The notes beneath the pieces were generated by a model. It saw nothing but the letters and a program-made list of their open reading frames with translations. It ran no database searches and was not told the origin of the DNA. Made by a program: the position numbers and the translations under genes. DNA of 43,151 nt from Micrococcales bacterium (lineage in GTDB: Bacteria; Actinomycetota; Actinomycetes; Actinomycetales; Microbacteriaceae): NCBI GenBank assembly GCA_947489135.1, contig CANLCU010000004.1, forward strand, positions 1-43,151. The letters run 5' to 3'. Of the stretch, positions 20,849-30,503 are shown in pieces. Position 1 is the first letter of the stretch; each line of letters begins with the position of its first letter.

Positions 20849-21954
20849 TACTTAGATGCCTTTAGTGCTGCGTCAACAGATTCGACTAGTTCATTCCAAG
20901 AAACAATGAACTTATCTACACCCTCAATTTCAAGAAGCTCAGTTACATCATCGTAAGAAACTCCCATGGCCTCAATTGCGTAAAGGACAGACTTCGCCTC
21001 GGCGTACTTTCCAACAATGCTGTTTGCCGGAACAATTCCATGATCAAAAACAGCTTCCATAGTTTTCTCAGGCATGGTGTTCACCAGCTCTGGAGCGATC
21101 AACTCAGTTACGTAAAGAGTGTCACTAAGTGCTGGATCTTTTACTCCAGTAGATGCCATAAGAGGTCGTTGCTTGTTTGCTCCGGCTGCTGAAAGAGTGC
21201 TCCAGTCATTCTTTGCGAATTCAAGCTCGAACACTTCGTACGCAAGTCTCGCGTTAGCAAGAGCAGCCTTACTTTTCATAGCTGTTGCATCACTAGTACC
21301 GATAGCAGTCAGACGCTTGTCTATCTCTGTGTCAACACGAGACACGAAGAATGATGCAACAGAGTGAATCTTTGAAAGATCCTTGCCGGCAGCGTGAGCT
21401 AAAGCAATACCAGCTTTGTATGCCTCAATTACTTCACGGTAACGCTGAAGAGAGAAGATCAGGGTTACGTTTACGCTAATGCCATTCGAAATGACTTCAG
21501 TAATTGCTGCTAGCCCTGCTTTCGTGGCTGGAATCTTAATCATTACGTTCTCGCGGTTCACCTTCGCGAATAGTTCCTTTGCCTGAGCAACAGTACCTGC
21601 GGTGTCGTTAGCTAGACCTGGCTCTACTTCAATAGAAACTCTGCCATCAAAGCCGTGGCTCTTTGCATAAACTCCAGCGAACACATCACAAGCATCTGCA
21701 ACATCTTTAGTAGTGATTTCGAAGATCGCTTCAGACGCTGTTGCTCCAGCCTTAGCTAGTTCAGCAACCTGAGCCTCATAGCCTTCACCTTTACCAATTG
21801 ACTGAGCGAAGATTGTTGGGTTTGTTGTAACACCAACAACATTTCTTGAGTCGATAAGTTCTGCAAGAGCACCAGATGCGATACGTGTTCTCGATAGATC
21901 GTCAAGCCAAATGCTTACGCCGTTGGCTGCTACCTGTGCTAGTGGACTGGTCAT
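20848..21954 (-). CDS. tal: Transaldolase
   Basis: A 368-residue transaldolase of the longer actinobacterial type. The Schiff-base lysine is in [28 protein letters not shown] near the N-terminus and [12 protein letters not shown] are the other family signatures. It exchanges three-carbon units between sugar phosphates in the non-oxidative pentose-phosphate path. The ATG is preceded by AGGAG about seven bases upstream on this strand. It overlaps pgi by one base and follows tkt by 19 bases. Confidence 0.95.
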   Translation of the reverse strand: MTSPLAQVAANGVSIWLDDLSRTRIASGALAELIDSRNVVGVTTNPTIFAQSIGKGEGYEAQVAELAKAGATASEAIFEITTKDVADACDVFAGVYAKSHGFDGRVSIEVEPGLANDTAGTVAQAKELFAKVNRENVMIKIPATKAGLAAITEVISNGISVNVTLIFSLQRYREVIEAYKAGIALAHAAGKDLSKIHSVASFFVSRVDTEIDKRLTAIGTSDATAMKSKAALANARLAYEVFELEFAKNDWSTLSAAGANKQRPLMASTGVKDPALSDTLYVTELIAPELVNTMPEKTMEAVFDHGIVPANSIVGKYAEAKSVLYAIEAMGVSYDDVTELLEIEGVDKFIVSWNELVESVDAALKASK

Positions 21955-21973
21955 TGTTAGTTCTCCTGTTTAG

Positions 21974-24064
21974 TTAGTTGCTAAGCGATTTGTGAGCAGC
22001 TGCAATTACAGCGTCAGTGGTCATACCGAATTCTCTGAATAGGGTCTTGTAGTCAGCAGATGCTCCAAAGTGTTCGATAGAGACACTCTCACCTGAACGG
22101 CCGACATACTTGCTCCAGCCAAGTGAAAGGCCAGCCTCAACAGAAACTCTTGCCTCTACAGATGATGGAAGAACTGATTCTTTATATTCAGCTGACTGCT
22201 CGTCGAACCATTCAACACAAGGCGCTGAGACAACTCTGGTCTTGACTCCTTCTGCTTCTAGCTTCTCTCTTGCTTCAACAGCAAGCTGAACTTCTGATCC
22301 AGTTGCGATCAGAATTAGTTCTGGTTTCGAGTTGGAAGCATCGATAAGTGTGTACGCACCTTTTGAGGTGTTCTCAGCTGATGCAAATACAGCTCCAGTA
22401 GCATCAGCTTCACCGCGCTTGAAGACTGGGATGTTCTGTCTAGTTAGAGCAATACCCGCTGGGTTTTCTCTGCGTTCAAGAATTGTCTTCCAAGAGTAAG
22501 CAACTTCGTTGGCGTCACCTGGACGAACAATGTCTAGGCCTGGAATAGCTCTAAGTGTTGCAAGCTGTTCAACTGGCTGATGTGTAGGGCCATCTTCACC
22601 CAGAGCGACGCTGTCATGCGTCCACACAAAGATTGAAGGCACCTTCATAAGAGCTGCTAAACGAACTGCAGGTCTCATGTAGTCGCTAAAGATCAAGAAG
22701 GTTCCACCGAATGCACGTGTGTTACCGTGCAAAACAATGCCGTTCAAAATCGCACCCATCGCGTGCTCACGAATACCGAAGTGAAGAACACGACCGTAAG
22801 GGTTACCAGTCCACTCATGTGTTGACCATTCAGCAGGTACGAAAGATTTCGCACCTTCGATTGTGGTGTTGTTTGACTCTGCAAGGTCAGCTGATCCACC
22901 CCAAAGTTCTGGCATAACTGCAGCGATTGCGTTTATAACTTTTCCGCTTGCTGAACGAGTAGAGATGTCTGTTCCACCTTCGAAAACTGGGAGAGCAGAT
23001 GCAAGTTCTTTCGGAGTCTGGCCTGACTGAACTCTGTCGTACAGCTTCTTCTTCTCAGGATTCGCAGATGCCCATGCATCAAACTTTGCTTGCCATGATG
23101 AGCGTGCACTAGCAGCACGAGCAGCGGCATTTGATCTTGTGTGTTCGATTACTTCTGGAAGTACTTCAAAAGTTTTCTCAGGATCAAAACCTAGAGCACT
23201 CTTTAGTCCGGCAAGTTCTTCGGCACCAAGTGCTGAACCGTGGATCTTTCCAGTGTTCTGCTTTTTAGGTGAAGGCCAACCGATGATGGTGCGGAGAGTG
23301 ATTAGAGAAGGCTTAGTTGTTTCTGCTTTCGCTGCTTCAATCGCAGCATAAAGTTCAGCAATGTCTTCTTTGTAGTTGCCTGTTTTCTTCCAGTCAACAG
23401 TTTGTGTGTGCCAACCATAAGACTGATATCTCTGCGTTAGGTCTTCGGTGAAAGCAATGTTGGTGTCATCTTCAATTGAAATCTGGTTGGAGTCGTAGAT
23501 CACTACAAGGTTTCCAAGTTGTTGGTGGCCAGCTAGGGATGCAGCTTCGCTAGTAACACCTTCTTGCATGTCTCCGTCACCTGCGATGACATAAACAAAG
23601 TGATCAAAGGCAGATTCACCCTTTGGTGTTTCAGGATCAAAGAGTCCACGCTCGAATCTTGCAGCGTATGCAAAACCCGTAGCTGAAGCTAAACCTTGTC
23701 CTAGTGGACCAGTTGTGATTTCAACACCTTTAGTGTGTCCGTACTCTGGGTGACCAGGAGTTGCCGAACCCCATGTTCTAAGGGATTTAATGTCATCTAG
23801 TTCAAGCCCGTAGCCTGATAGATAAAGCTGATTGTAAATAGTTAGTGAAGAGTGACCAACACTCAAAATGAATCTGTCTCTACCAGTCCACTTCTCATCT
23901 GCTGGATCGTGTGTCATTACCTTCTGGAATAGAAGATAAGCAACTGGAGCAAGGGAAATTGCGGTACCAGGATGTCCGTTTCCTACTTTTTCAACTGCAT
24001 CCGCAGCTAGAACACGGGCGGTATCAACTGACTTTGAATCGATGTTGTCCCAGATTAGTGACAC
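21974..24064 (-). CDS. tkt: Transketolase
   Basis: A 696-residue thiamine-diphosphate enzyme and first gene of the pentose-phosphate operon. NGHPGTAISLAPV near the N-terminus, the ThDP motif GDGDMQEGVTSEAASLAGH, the DSNQISIEDDT segment and, in the central domain, FGIREHAMGAI and THDSVALGEDGPTHQP are all present. The start is GTG with a GAAAGAGAG ribosome binding site just upstream. It is divergent from ctaB across 179 bases. Full length, all signature motifs intact. Confidence 0.97.
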   Translation of the reverse strand: MSLIWDNIDSKSVDTARVLAADAVEKVGNGHPGTAISLAPVAYLLFQKVMTHDPADEKWTGRDRFILSVGHSSLTIYNQLYLSGYGLELDDIKSLRTWGSATPGHPEYGHTKGVEITTGPLGQGLASATGFAYAARFERGLFDPETPKGESAFDHFVYVIAGDGDMQEGVTSEAASLAGHQQLGNLVVIYDSNQISIEDDTNIAFTEDLTQRYQSYGWHTQTVDWKKTGNYKEDIAELYAAIEAAKAETTKPSLITLRTIIGWPSPKKQNTGKIHGSALGAEELAGLKSALGFDPEKTFEVLPEVIEHTRSNAAARAASARSSWQAKFDAWASANPEKKKLYDRVQSGQTPKELASALPVFEGGTDISTRSASGKVINAIAAVMPELWGGSADLAESNNTTIEGAKSFVPAEWSTHEWTGNPYGRVLHFGIREHAMGAILNGIVLHGNTRAFGGTFLIFSDYMRPAVRLAALMKVPSIFVWTHDSVALGEDGPTHQPVEQLATLRAIPGLDIVRPGDANEVAYSWKTILERRENPAGIALTRQNIPVFKRGEADATGAVFASAENTSKGAYTLIDASNSKPELILIATGSEVQLAVEAREKLEAEGVKTRVVSAPCVEWFDEQSAEYKESVLPSSVEARVSVEAGLSLGWSKYVGRSGESVSIEHFGASADYKTLFREFGMTTDAVIAAAHKSLSN

Positions 24065-24102
24065 AGCAATCTCTCTTTCGTTTCTGTATGAAATCTCTTC
24101 TT

Positions 24103-24121
24103 CGGCAACCTTGCCGTTTTT
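24103..24121. other. Inverted repeat in the tkt leader
   Basis: CGGCAA and TTGCCG form a perfect arm pair around CC (24103-24116). On the plus strand they are followed by five Ts. In the tkt direction they lie about 40 bases before the GTG start, within the likely 5' untranslated region. They could be an mRNA leader hairpin, or a terminator stopping antisense transcription into the ctaB side. Confidence 0.4.
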
Positions 24122-24230
24122 AGCAACTAAACCCCGAAATTCAGAGATAACAGGCTTGTTTTAGTGCCTTTGAAGTCTATACCCGCGACGCATTTGATTA
24201 CGGATATGTAACGGAAGAGTCTGTTTCGCT

Positions 24231-24236
24231 TAGACT
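24231..24236 (+). promoter_or_regulatory. -10 box for a likely leaderless ctaB mRNA
   Basis: TAGACT ends seven bases before the ctaB ATG and no Shine-Dalgarno lies between. It is the same arrangement as at coaE and uvrA. Confidence 0.5.
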
Positions 24237-24243
24237 AGAGCCA

Positions 24244-25179
24244 ATGACATCCACGGAAACCCTAATCCCATCAGCTCCAAAAGAATCCATTTCTTTTGGT
24301 CGCAAGGCTGCTGCTTATCTGGCACTAACCAAGCCAAGGGTTATCGAATTGCTTCTGATCACAACTGTTCCAGTCATGATTCTGGCTCAGCAGGGCATAC
24401 CTAACCTTTGGCTAGTTCTAGCCACATTGGTGGGTGGGGCTCTAAGTGCTGGTTCAGCGAATGCCTTCAACTGCATCATTGACACCGACATAGACAAAAT
24501 CATGGGTAGAACCCAAAAGAGGCCCTTGGTTACAGGGGAACTAAACAAACCTGAGGCTCAGATCTTTGCCTTCGCCATAGGTATTCTTTCGGTTTTGTGG
24601 CTAGGACTGCTGGTGAACTGGCTAAGCGCTGCTTTGGCTCTAGCAGCCCAGCTTTTCTACATCTTCATCTACACACTGCTACTCAAGAGAAGAACCTCCC
24701 AGAACATCGTTTGGGGTGGAGCAGCTGGTGCTATGCCCGTCCTAATCGGTTTTAGCTCAGTTACGGGCACAGTTACCTGGTCAGCAGCTGTCCTGTTCCT
24801 GATGATTTTCCTATGGACCCCTCCTCATTACTGGCCTCTGTCCATCAAATACCTAGCTGACTACAAGGCTGCCGGGGTGCCAATGCTGCCAGTCGTGGCT
24901 GATCCGAAGAAGGTGGCTAGCCAGATTGTCATCTACAGCTACGCAATGGTTGCTTCAACCCTGCTTTTGATACCTGTCCACCCAATGGGGCTTGTTTACT
25001 CTGCAACGGCTTTAATTGGGGGAGTTTGGTTCATTGTTGAGGCCCATTTGCTTCAACACAAGACTAAAGCTGGCGAAGTCAAGAATCCTATGAAGCTCTT
25101 CCACTTCTCTATCACATATTTGACCGTATTGTTCATAGCAATCGGCGTAGATCCGCTGGTTTTTGTTCCAGTTATCTAA
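24244..25179 (+). CDS. ctaB: Protoheme IX farnesyltransferase (heme O synthase)
   Basis: A 311-residue integral membrane prenyltransferase that adds a farnesyl group to heme B for heme-copper oxidases. The UbiA-family motif NxxxDxxxD is at residues 76-84, followed by [12 protein letters not shown]. About nine hydrophobic segments are evident, and WTPPHYWPL is conserved in CyoE/CtaB. The first 20 residues are polar. The message may be leaderless. Its stop lies one base from the stop of the convergent photolyase gene. The next enzyme, heme A synthase, is encoded at 26539-27420. Confidence 0.97.
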   Translation: MTSTETLIPSAPKESISFGRKAAAYLALTKPRVIELLLITTVPVMILAQQGIPNLWLVLATLVGGALSAGSANAFNCIIDTDIDKIMGRTQKRPLVTGELNKPEAQIFAFAIGILSVLWLGLLVNWLSAALALAAQLFYIFIYTLLLKRRTSQNIVWGGAAGAMPVLIGFSSVTGTVTWSAAVLFLMIFLWTPPHYWPLSIKYLADYKAAGVPMLPVVADPKKVASQIVIYSYAMVASTLLLIPVHPMGLVYSATALIGGVWFIVEAHLLQHKTKAGEVKNPMKLFHFSITYLTVLFIAIGVDPLVFVPVI

Positions 25180-25180
25180 T

Positions 25181-26542
25181 CTAGAGGTTCTTAAGTTCCT
25201 CTAAACGAGCCAGAGATTCATTACGTTCTGTGTTGTGATCAACAATCTGAGCTGGATATCCACCTGAGTAACCATCAAAGACTTCCCAAGGTTCATGAGC
25301 TGAAGAGCCCTCTAAGTGCCTTAGTTCAGGGACGTACTTACGCACATAATCGCCATTTGGGTCAAACTTGAGGCCCTGGAGGATTGGATTGAAGATTCGG
25401 TAGTAGGGTGAGGCATCCGTGCCGCAACCAGCAGTCCACTGCCAACCATGAGAGTTAGATGCAGGATCAAAGTCACTCAAATACTTTTCAAAGTGGTCAG
25501 CGCCTAATGTCCACTCCAAGTGGAGGTCTTTGACGAGGAAAGAAGCCACAATCATACGAACGCGGTTATGCATCCAGCCTTCAGCCAGCAACTGACGCAT
25601 ACCGGCATCGACCATTGGAAAGCCTGTTTCACCTTTGCACCAAGCGACAAATTTTGCATCGGCAGCTGAGCCAGAGTCATAACGAAGCTTCTTGAACCTT
25701 GGCTCATAGTAGTCGTCAATGGTATGAGGGTAGTGATAGAGCACATCCGCGTAGAACTCGCGCCAGGCTATTTCCTTGCGGAAGACTTCATGAGCCGGAG
25801 AATCGCCAAGTTCTGCCAACAGGGTTCTAGGGTGGATCTCGCCATGGGCTAGCGCATGAGAAAGATGCGATGTTCCGCTTAGATCCGCCCTATTTCGCTG
25901 TTGGTCATAGTCATCTAGTGCCCTGTCTTTGAATCTCTCAAAAGTTCTAAGGCCGAAAGCTTCACCCGCAATTACCTTGATAGGAGAGCTCTTGGTAGGG
26001 ACTGGAATCTCTGTATTCTGCTTGATTTTCAACCATTTCAAGTCCTTTGTAAGACTCTTTGGAACTACGTCGGCTAGGTTCACCCAGGCCTTATAAAACG
26101 GGGTGTAGACACGATAATTAGTGCCATCTGGCTTTCTGACTGTGCCAGGTCTCACAGCGTAAGCTGACCCAACCAAACGCAAAGAGATCCCTTTAGATTC
26201 AAGGAAGTTAGCAACAAAATCTTGTTCTTTTATGCCTTTAGGTTCGAATGATTCTGTTGCAAATACCAGCTTTGACTCTATTTCTAGGCAAGAAGGGAGT
26301 AATGCTTCAGCGAATGCCTCAATTGAGCCTGATTCGATGATATGAAGAGCGTTCCCCATGTCTTGACTTAGGGACCTGAGGCCCTCAGAGAGGCTATGCT
26401 GCCTTATTCCCTCAAGGCTCAAGTAATCTGCCTTATCAAGCATGTAGATACCTGCAACACCGCCTGGCTCGGAGAAAGCCGCGACTAATGCTTCATTGTC
26501 TTGAAGCCTTAGATCTCGCCGAAACCAGAAGATAGAACTCAT
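25181..26542 (-). CDS. phr: Deoxyribodipyrimidine photo-lyase (CPD, class I)
   Basis: A 453-residue flavoprotein that uses blue light to split pyrimidine dimers. The N-terminal Rossmann domain begins WFRRDLRLQDNEAL. The FAD-binding C-terminal half shows EIAWREFYADVL, WMHNRVRMIVASFLVKDL, and GWQWTAGCGTDASPYYRIFNP, which carries tryptophans of the electron-transfer chain. The ATG forms an ATGA overlap with the ctaA stop, so the gene is coupled to heme A synthesis. The family also includes cryptochromes, but the motifs and length look like a repair enzyme. The second chromophore cannot be told. Confidence 0.94.
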   Translation of the reverse strand: MSSIFWFRRDLRLQDNEALVAAFSEPGGVAGIYMLDKADYLSLEGIRQHSLSEGLRSLSQDMGNALHIIESGSIEAFAEALLPSCLEIESKLVFATESFEPKGIKEQDFVANFLESKGISLRLVGSAYAVRPGTVRKPDGTNYRVYTPFYKAWVNLADVVPKSLTKDLKWLKIKQNTEIPVPTKSSPIKVIAGEAFGLRTFERFKDRALDDYDQQRNRADLSGTSHLSHALAHGEIHPRTLLAELGDSPAHEVFRKEIAWREFYADVLYHYPHTIDDYYEPRFKKLRYDSGSAADAKFVAWCKGETGFPMVDAGMRQLLAEGWMHNRVRMIVASFLVKDLHLEWTLGADHFEKYLSDFDPASNSHGWQWTAGCGTDASPYYRIFNPILQGLKFDPNGDYVRKYVPELRHLEGSSAHEPWEVFDGYSGGYPAQIVDHNTERNESLARLEELKNL

Positions 26543-27420
26543 TTGATACCTGTCGCTGCTTTATTCAAGAGGGCTTGGTATGTGGTCATGCTGGCTAGAA
26601 CCGATGCTCCGAGCATGTGCAGGGCTACGAGCACCTCAGGCAGCCCAGTCCAAGTTTGAATCAAACCTAAAAGAGCTTGAGAACTTATGACAGCCACAAA
26701 CGCTAACGAGTACTTAGCGGAAGCTAAGCCAGTGAGTCGGATCCTAAGGAACGAGTGCAGTACAGCTAGAAACAGCAGAAGATAGGCAGGGTAGGAGTGA
26801 TAGTGAGACCAAAGTTCTGAATCTAAGCCGTTTCTAGGGGTTTCAGCGTCTCCAGCATGTGGACCAGAACCAGTAAGAACTACTCCGATAGTGATCACAA
26901 CTATCGCAGTTGGAACAATAGTCAGAGAAATCATCGAGAGAAACTTGCTCGGCTCTAGTCTTCTGCGTCCTTTGGCATACCAAACCAAGAAGGTGGCAAT
27001 TGAGATCAGCACCATAGATACGAGGAAATGAGCTCCGACAATCCAGGAGTTCAAGCCAGTGAGAACGGTTATTCCACCAAGAACGGCTTGAGCGATAATT
27101 CCAAGACCAAGTCCGAGAGAAGTCCAGAACAATCCCTTGCGATGACCCTTCTTGAGTCTCATTACCGTGATGAACATAGCTAGAGAGATGAACAGAAGTA
27201 GGAAGGTTAGCAATCTATTTCCGAATTCAATCACTCCATGAATTCCTTGTTCAGGAACGTTGACAATCGAACCAGGTTCGCATTCAGGCCATGTAGGACA
27301 GCCAAGACCTGAACCGGTAAGCCGAACAGCACCACCGGTGACAACAATAAGAATCTGACTGATAACAGAAAGCCAAGCATAAAGTCGAATTCTCTGACTG
27401 CCAAACAATCTGTCGATCAA
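26539..27420 (-). CDS. ctaA: Heme A synthase (COX15/CtaA)
   Basis: A 293-residue membrane protein with about eight helices that oxidises a methyl group of heme O to make heme A. The extracellular loop cysteine pair is at 41 and 47 (GSGLGCPTWPECEPG). Candidate heme-ligand histidines include His61 (IHGVIEFGNR) and those in GAHFL, HYHSYPAY and ALHMLG. The start is TTG, with GAAAGAG about seven bases before it. phr follows with an ATGA overlap. With ctaB and surf1 it indicates an aa3-type oxidase whose subunit genes lie outside the window. Confidence 0.94.
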   Translation of the reverse strand: MIDRLFGSQRIRLYAWLSVISQILIVVTGGAVRLTGSGLGCPTWPECEPGSIVNVPEQGIHGVIEFGNRLLTFLLLFISLAMFITVMRLKKGHRKGLFWTSLGLGLGIIAQAVLGGITVLTGLNSWIVGAHFLVSMVLISIATFLVWYAKGRRRLEPSKFLSMISLTIVPTAIVVITIGVVLTGSGPHAGDAETPRNGLDSELWSHYHSYPAYLLLFLAVLHSFLRIRLTGLASAKYSLAFVAVISSQALLGLIQTWTGLPEVLVALHMLGASVLASMTTYQALLNKAATGIK

Positions 27421-27587
27421 GACATGCTCTTTCTATTACGTGGCTGGGGTTACGCTTTAGGTAACGTTTGGATAAACTTAGACTAGTCCCGAAACCATAA
27501 AAGAGTCTGAGAAGTCTGGGTCTTTCACCTAAACATCTTTTACATGTTGCAAACTTGTTCCTCAACACCTTTCAGAAAGAGGCCGCA
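27421..27587. promoter_or_regulatory. Divergent control region of ctaA and sufB
   Basis: This 167-base gap serves ctaA leftward and the SUF operon rightward. Candidate sufB promoter: TTACGC at 27450-27455, a 17-base spacer and TAAACT at 27473-27478. TAGACT at 27479-27484 is a second -10 candidate. The inverted repeat GTTAC (27449-27453) and GTAAC (27461-27465) overlaps this promoter and could be an operator. No sufR-like repressor gene precedes sufB. Confidence 0.35.
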
Positions 27588-29006
27588 ATGCCAGAGTCCG
27601 CCATTGAACGTCCAGAGCTAGACAGCCTTGGGATTTACGAGTTCGGTTGGTCTGACACTGACGCCGCTGGTCAAAGCGCTAGAAGAGGAATCAACACTGA
27701 AGTAGTTTCAGACATTTCTAACCTCAAATCAGAGCCACAGTGGATGCTGGACATGCGACTCAAAGGTTTCTCATACTTCCAGAAGAAGCCAATGCCTACC
27801 TGGGGCTCAGACCTAAGTGGTATCGACTTTGACAACATCAAGTACTTCGTTCGTTCAACAGAAAAGCAAGCTGGTACTTGGGAAGAACTTCCAGAAGAAA
27901 TCAAGAACACTTACGAGAAGCTTGGTATTCCAGAAGCTGAGCGTCAGAGACTTGTAGCCGGTGTCGCAGCTCAGTATGAATCTGAAGTTGTTTACCACCA
28001 GATCAATGAAGAACTAGAACGTCAAGGCGTTATCTTCATGGACACTGACACTGCATTGAAAGAGCACCCTGAGATTTTCCAAGAGTACTTCGGAACAGTT
28101 ATTCCAGCAGGGGATAACAAGTTCGCTGCCCTTAACACTGCAGTTTGGTCCGGCGGATCATTTGTATACGTTCCAAAGGGTGTGCGAGTAGAGATTCCAC
28201 TTCAGGCATACTTCCGTATTAACACTGAGAACATGGGTCAGTTCGAGAGAACATTGATTATTGCTGACGAAGGTTCATACGTTCACTACATCGAAGGATG
28301 TACAGCTCCTATCTACAAGAGCGATTCATTGCACTCAGCTGTAGTTGAGATCATTGTGAAGAAGAACGCACGCGTTCGCTACACAACTATTCAGAACTGG
28401 TCAAACAACGTCTACAACCTTGTAACCAAGAGAGCTGTAGCTCACGAAGGTGCAACCATGGAATGGATTGATGGAAACATTGGTTCAAAGGTGACCATGA
28501 AGTACCCTGCAGTAATTCTTGCTGGTGAACATGCAAGAGGCGAAACTCTTTCAGTTGCTTTCGCTGGTGAAGGTCAGCATCAAGACGCTGGAGCAAAGAT
28601 GATTCATCTTGCCCCTTACACATCTTCATCAATTGTTTCTAAGTCAATTGCTCGAGCTGGTGGAAGAACTTCTTACCGCGGTGAGATCAGAGTTAACCCT
28701 GGAGCTCATCATTCAGCTAACACGGTCCGTTGTGATGCTCTATTGATTGACACAATTTCTAGAAGCGATACTTACCCAGCAGTTGACGTTCGTGAGGACG
28801 ATGTTTCTATGGGTCACGAAGCAACTGTTTCAAGAGTGAGCGATGAGCAGCTCTTCTACTTGCAATCAAGAGGTTTAGCTGAAGATGAAGCTATGGCAAT
28901 GATTGTTCGAGGTTTTATTGAACCTATTTCAAAAGAACTTCCTATGGAATATGCGTTGGAGTTAAACAAGCTCATTGAAATGCAAATGGAAGGCGCAGTC
29001 GGTTAA
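27588..29006 (+). CDS. sufB: Fe-S cluster scaffold subunit SufB
   Basis: A 472-residue SUF scaffold protein. A longer reading frame opens at a TTG at 27555, but the ATG at 27588 is preferred: it has GAAAGAGG six bases upstream and gives the usual actinobacterial length. The beta-helix core shows [34 protein letters not shown] (with a conserved Cys), [18 protein letters not shown], and the C-terminal [21 protein letters not shown]. The protein works with SufC and SufD to assemble iron-sulfur clusters. Its stop overlaps the sufD ATG by one base (TAATG). Confidence 0.97.
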   Translation: MPESAIERPELDSLGIYEFGWSDTDAAGQSARRGINTEVVSDISNLKSEPQWMLDMRLKGFSYFQKKPMPTWGSDLSGIDFDNIKYFVRSTEKQAGTWEELPEEIKNTYEKLGIPEAERQRLVAGVAAQYESEVVYHQINEELERQGVIFMDTDTALKEHPEIFQEYFGTVIPAGDNKFAALNTAVWSGGSFVYVPKGVRVEIPLQAYFRINTENMGQFERTLIIADEGSYVHYIEGCTAPIYKSDSLHSAVVEIIVKKNARVRYTTIQNWSNNVYNLVTKRAVAHEGATMEWIDGNIGSKVTMKYPAVILAGEHARGETLSVAFAGEGQHQDAGAKMIHLAPYTSSSIVSKSIARAGGRTSYRGEIRVNPGAHHSANTVRCDALLIDTISRSDTYPAVDVREDDVSMGHEATVSRVSDEQLFYLQSRGLAEDEAMAMIVRGFIEPISKELPMEYALELNKLIEMQMEGAVG

Positions 29007-30175
29007 TGTCAGATTCACAAAAACCGGCACAGCACGGTCTTGCAGAGCATACGCACGGCTCTTTCGTTCCTCTTCAAATCAGAAGTGATCGTCCGCGTTC
29101 TAAGTCAGTTTCAGACTTTGAAGCAGTTTCTCCACTGCAGGATCTATGGCGCTATCTACAACCAGAACAGCTAAAAGGTTTGGATGCTGACGTTCTAGGC
29201 GAATATGAATCGGAGGTTTCTTTCGGCGCTGCTGATGGTGTGAATGTTTCTTGGATTGAAAGCACTGACCCTCGTGTTGGTACCATCGGTGTCCCTGAGG
29301 ACAAAGTAGCTGCAGCTGCATACACCAACGCAAGTAAAACTTTGCTTGTTGAGATTGCAGACAATGCGGAGCTTTCTGAACCATTCGTTGTCAACATCAC
29401 AGGATCTGGTTCACAAGCTTCAGCACTTCACGTTCTAGTAATTGCAAAGAAGTTCAGTAATGCAACTCTCGTTTTCGAACACGCAGGACACGGAGTCCTT
29501 GCCGAGATCATTGAGATTGATGTTCAGGATGAAGCAAAGCTGAATCTAGTTTCTGTTCAGAATTGGGATAAAGGTTCTGCCCATGTTTCTGCGCACTTCG
29601 CAAAGCTTGGAAGAAACTCTTACCTCAAGCACTCAGTAGCTTCATTTGGCGGAGATCTAATCCGAATTACTCCAGTCACTACCTTCACTGGTCCTGGTGC
29701 TGAAGTTGAAATGAACGGTGTTTACTTCGCTGATGCTGGTCAACACATTGAAAACAGACCGTTCGTAGATCACGCTGCTCCTAACTGCAAGTCAAGAGTT
29801 ACATACAAGGGTGCTCTTCAAGGAAACAAGGCTCACACAGTATGGATTGGTGATGTTCTAATTCGTGTTGTTGCTGAAGGTACTGACACTTACGAGCTGA
29901 ACAGAAACCTTCTTCTAACCGATGGAGCGAGAGCTGATTCAGTTCCTAACCTTGAGATTGAAACCGGTGAGATTGAAGGAGCAGGGCACGCAAGTGCATC
30001 AGGAAGATTTGATGATGAACAACTGTTCTACTTACAGGCCAGAGGTATCTCTGTGGATGAAGCTAGAAGACTTGTAGTTCTTGGCTTCTTGGTTGACATA
30101 CTGCAGCGAACAGCGGTTGATGAACTTGTTGAGCGTCTAACAAAAGTCTTAGAAGAGAAACTAGGGAGCAAATAA
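29006..30175 (+). CDS. sufD: Fe-S cluster assembly subunit SufD
   Basis: A 389-residue SufB/SufD-family protein pairing with SufB in the SufBC2D complex. Family features are the central beta-helix (SVQNWDKGSAHVS, LKHSVASFGGDLIRITP), VNFE-like repeats, HIENRPFVDHAAPNCKSR and the C-terminal [15 protein letters not shown]. The N-terminus is variable and polar. It overlaps sufB and the Rieske gene by one base each, so stoichiometric translation of the three is likely. Confidence 0.96.
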   Translation: MSDSQKPAQHGLAEHTHGSFVPLQIRSDRPRSKSVSDFEAVSPLQDLWRYLQPEQLKGLDADVLGEYESEVSFGAADGVNVSWIESTDPRVGTIGVPEDKVAAAAYTNASKTLLVEIADNAELSEPFVVNITGSGSQASALHVLVIAKKFSNATLVFEHAGHGVLAEIIEIDVQDEAKLNLVSVQNWDKGSAHVSAHFAKLGRNSYLKHSVASFGGDLIRITPVTTFTGPGAEVEMNGVYFADAGQHIENRPFVDHAAPNCKSRVTYKGALQGNKAHTVWIGDVLIRVVAEGTDTYELNRNLLLTDGARADSVPNLEIETGEIEGAGHASASGRFDDEQLFYLQARGISVDEARRLVVLGFLVDILQRTAVDELVERLTKVLEEKLGSK

Positions 30176-30489
30176 TGGCAATTCGAATCTGTGGCGTTGA
30201 TGACATCAAGCCAGGTAGAGCGCTTCGCGTAAAGATTGGTGATCACCCGATTGCAATTGTTAAGAGCCCTAATGGAGAGTTCCACGCATTAGATGACAAG
30301 TGTTCTCATGGAGAGATTTCTCTAAGTGAAGGTTTCGTAGACAACGAAACAATCGAATGCTGGGCACACGGAGCAAAGTTCTCTCTTGAAACAGGAGCTC
30401 CGCTAACTCTTCCAGCTTTCGAACCAGTTGGAGTTTATGAAGTACTAGTCGAAAACGGCGAAGTTTTTATCGAATACGAACAGGCTTAG
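30175..30489 (+). CDS. Rieske-type ferredoxin in the SUF operon
   Basis: A 104-residue Rieske [2Fe-2S] protein. The two ligand motifs are CSH (C-x-H) and CWAH (C-x-x-H), 16 residues apart, within LDDKCSHGEISLSEG and ECWAHGAKFSLETG. The rest fits small soluble Rieske ferredoxins of non-heme iron oxygenases. It is placed between sufD and sufC, as in many Micrococcales, so it probably serves electron transfer in cluster assembly rather than a degradative oxygenase; none is encoded nearby. This role is inferred from position only. Confidence 0.88.
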   Translation: MAIRICGVDDIKPGRALRVKIGDHPIAIVKSPNGEFHALDDKCSHGEISLSEGFVDNETIECWAHGAKFSLETGAPLTLPAFEPVGVYEVLVENGEVFIEYEQA

Positions 30490-30503
30490 GTCAAAAGGAA
30501 ATC

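Noticed and set aside
27555-27587. TTG start giving an 11-residue N-terminal extension of SufB
   Set aside because: The ATG at 27588 has a proper ribosome binding site and yields the usual SufB length.
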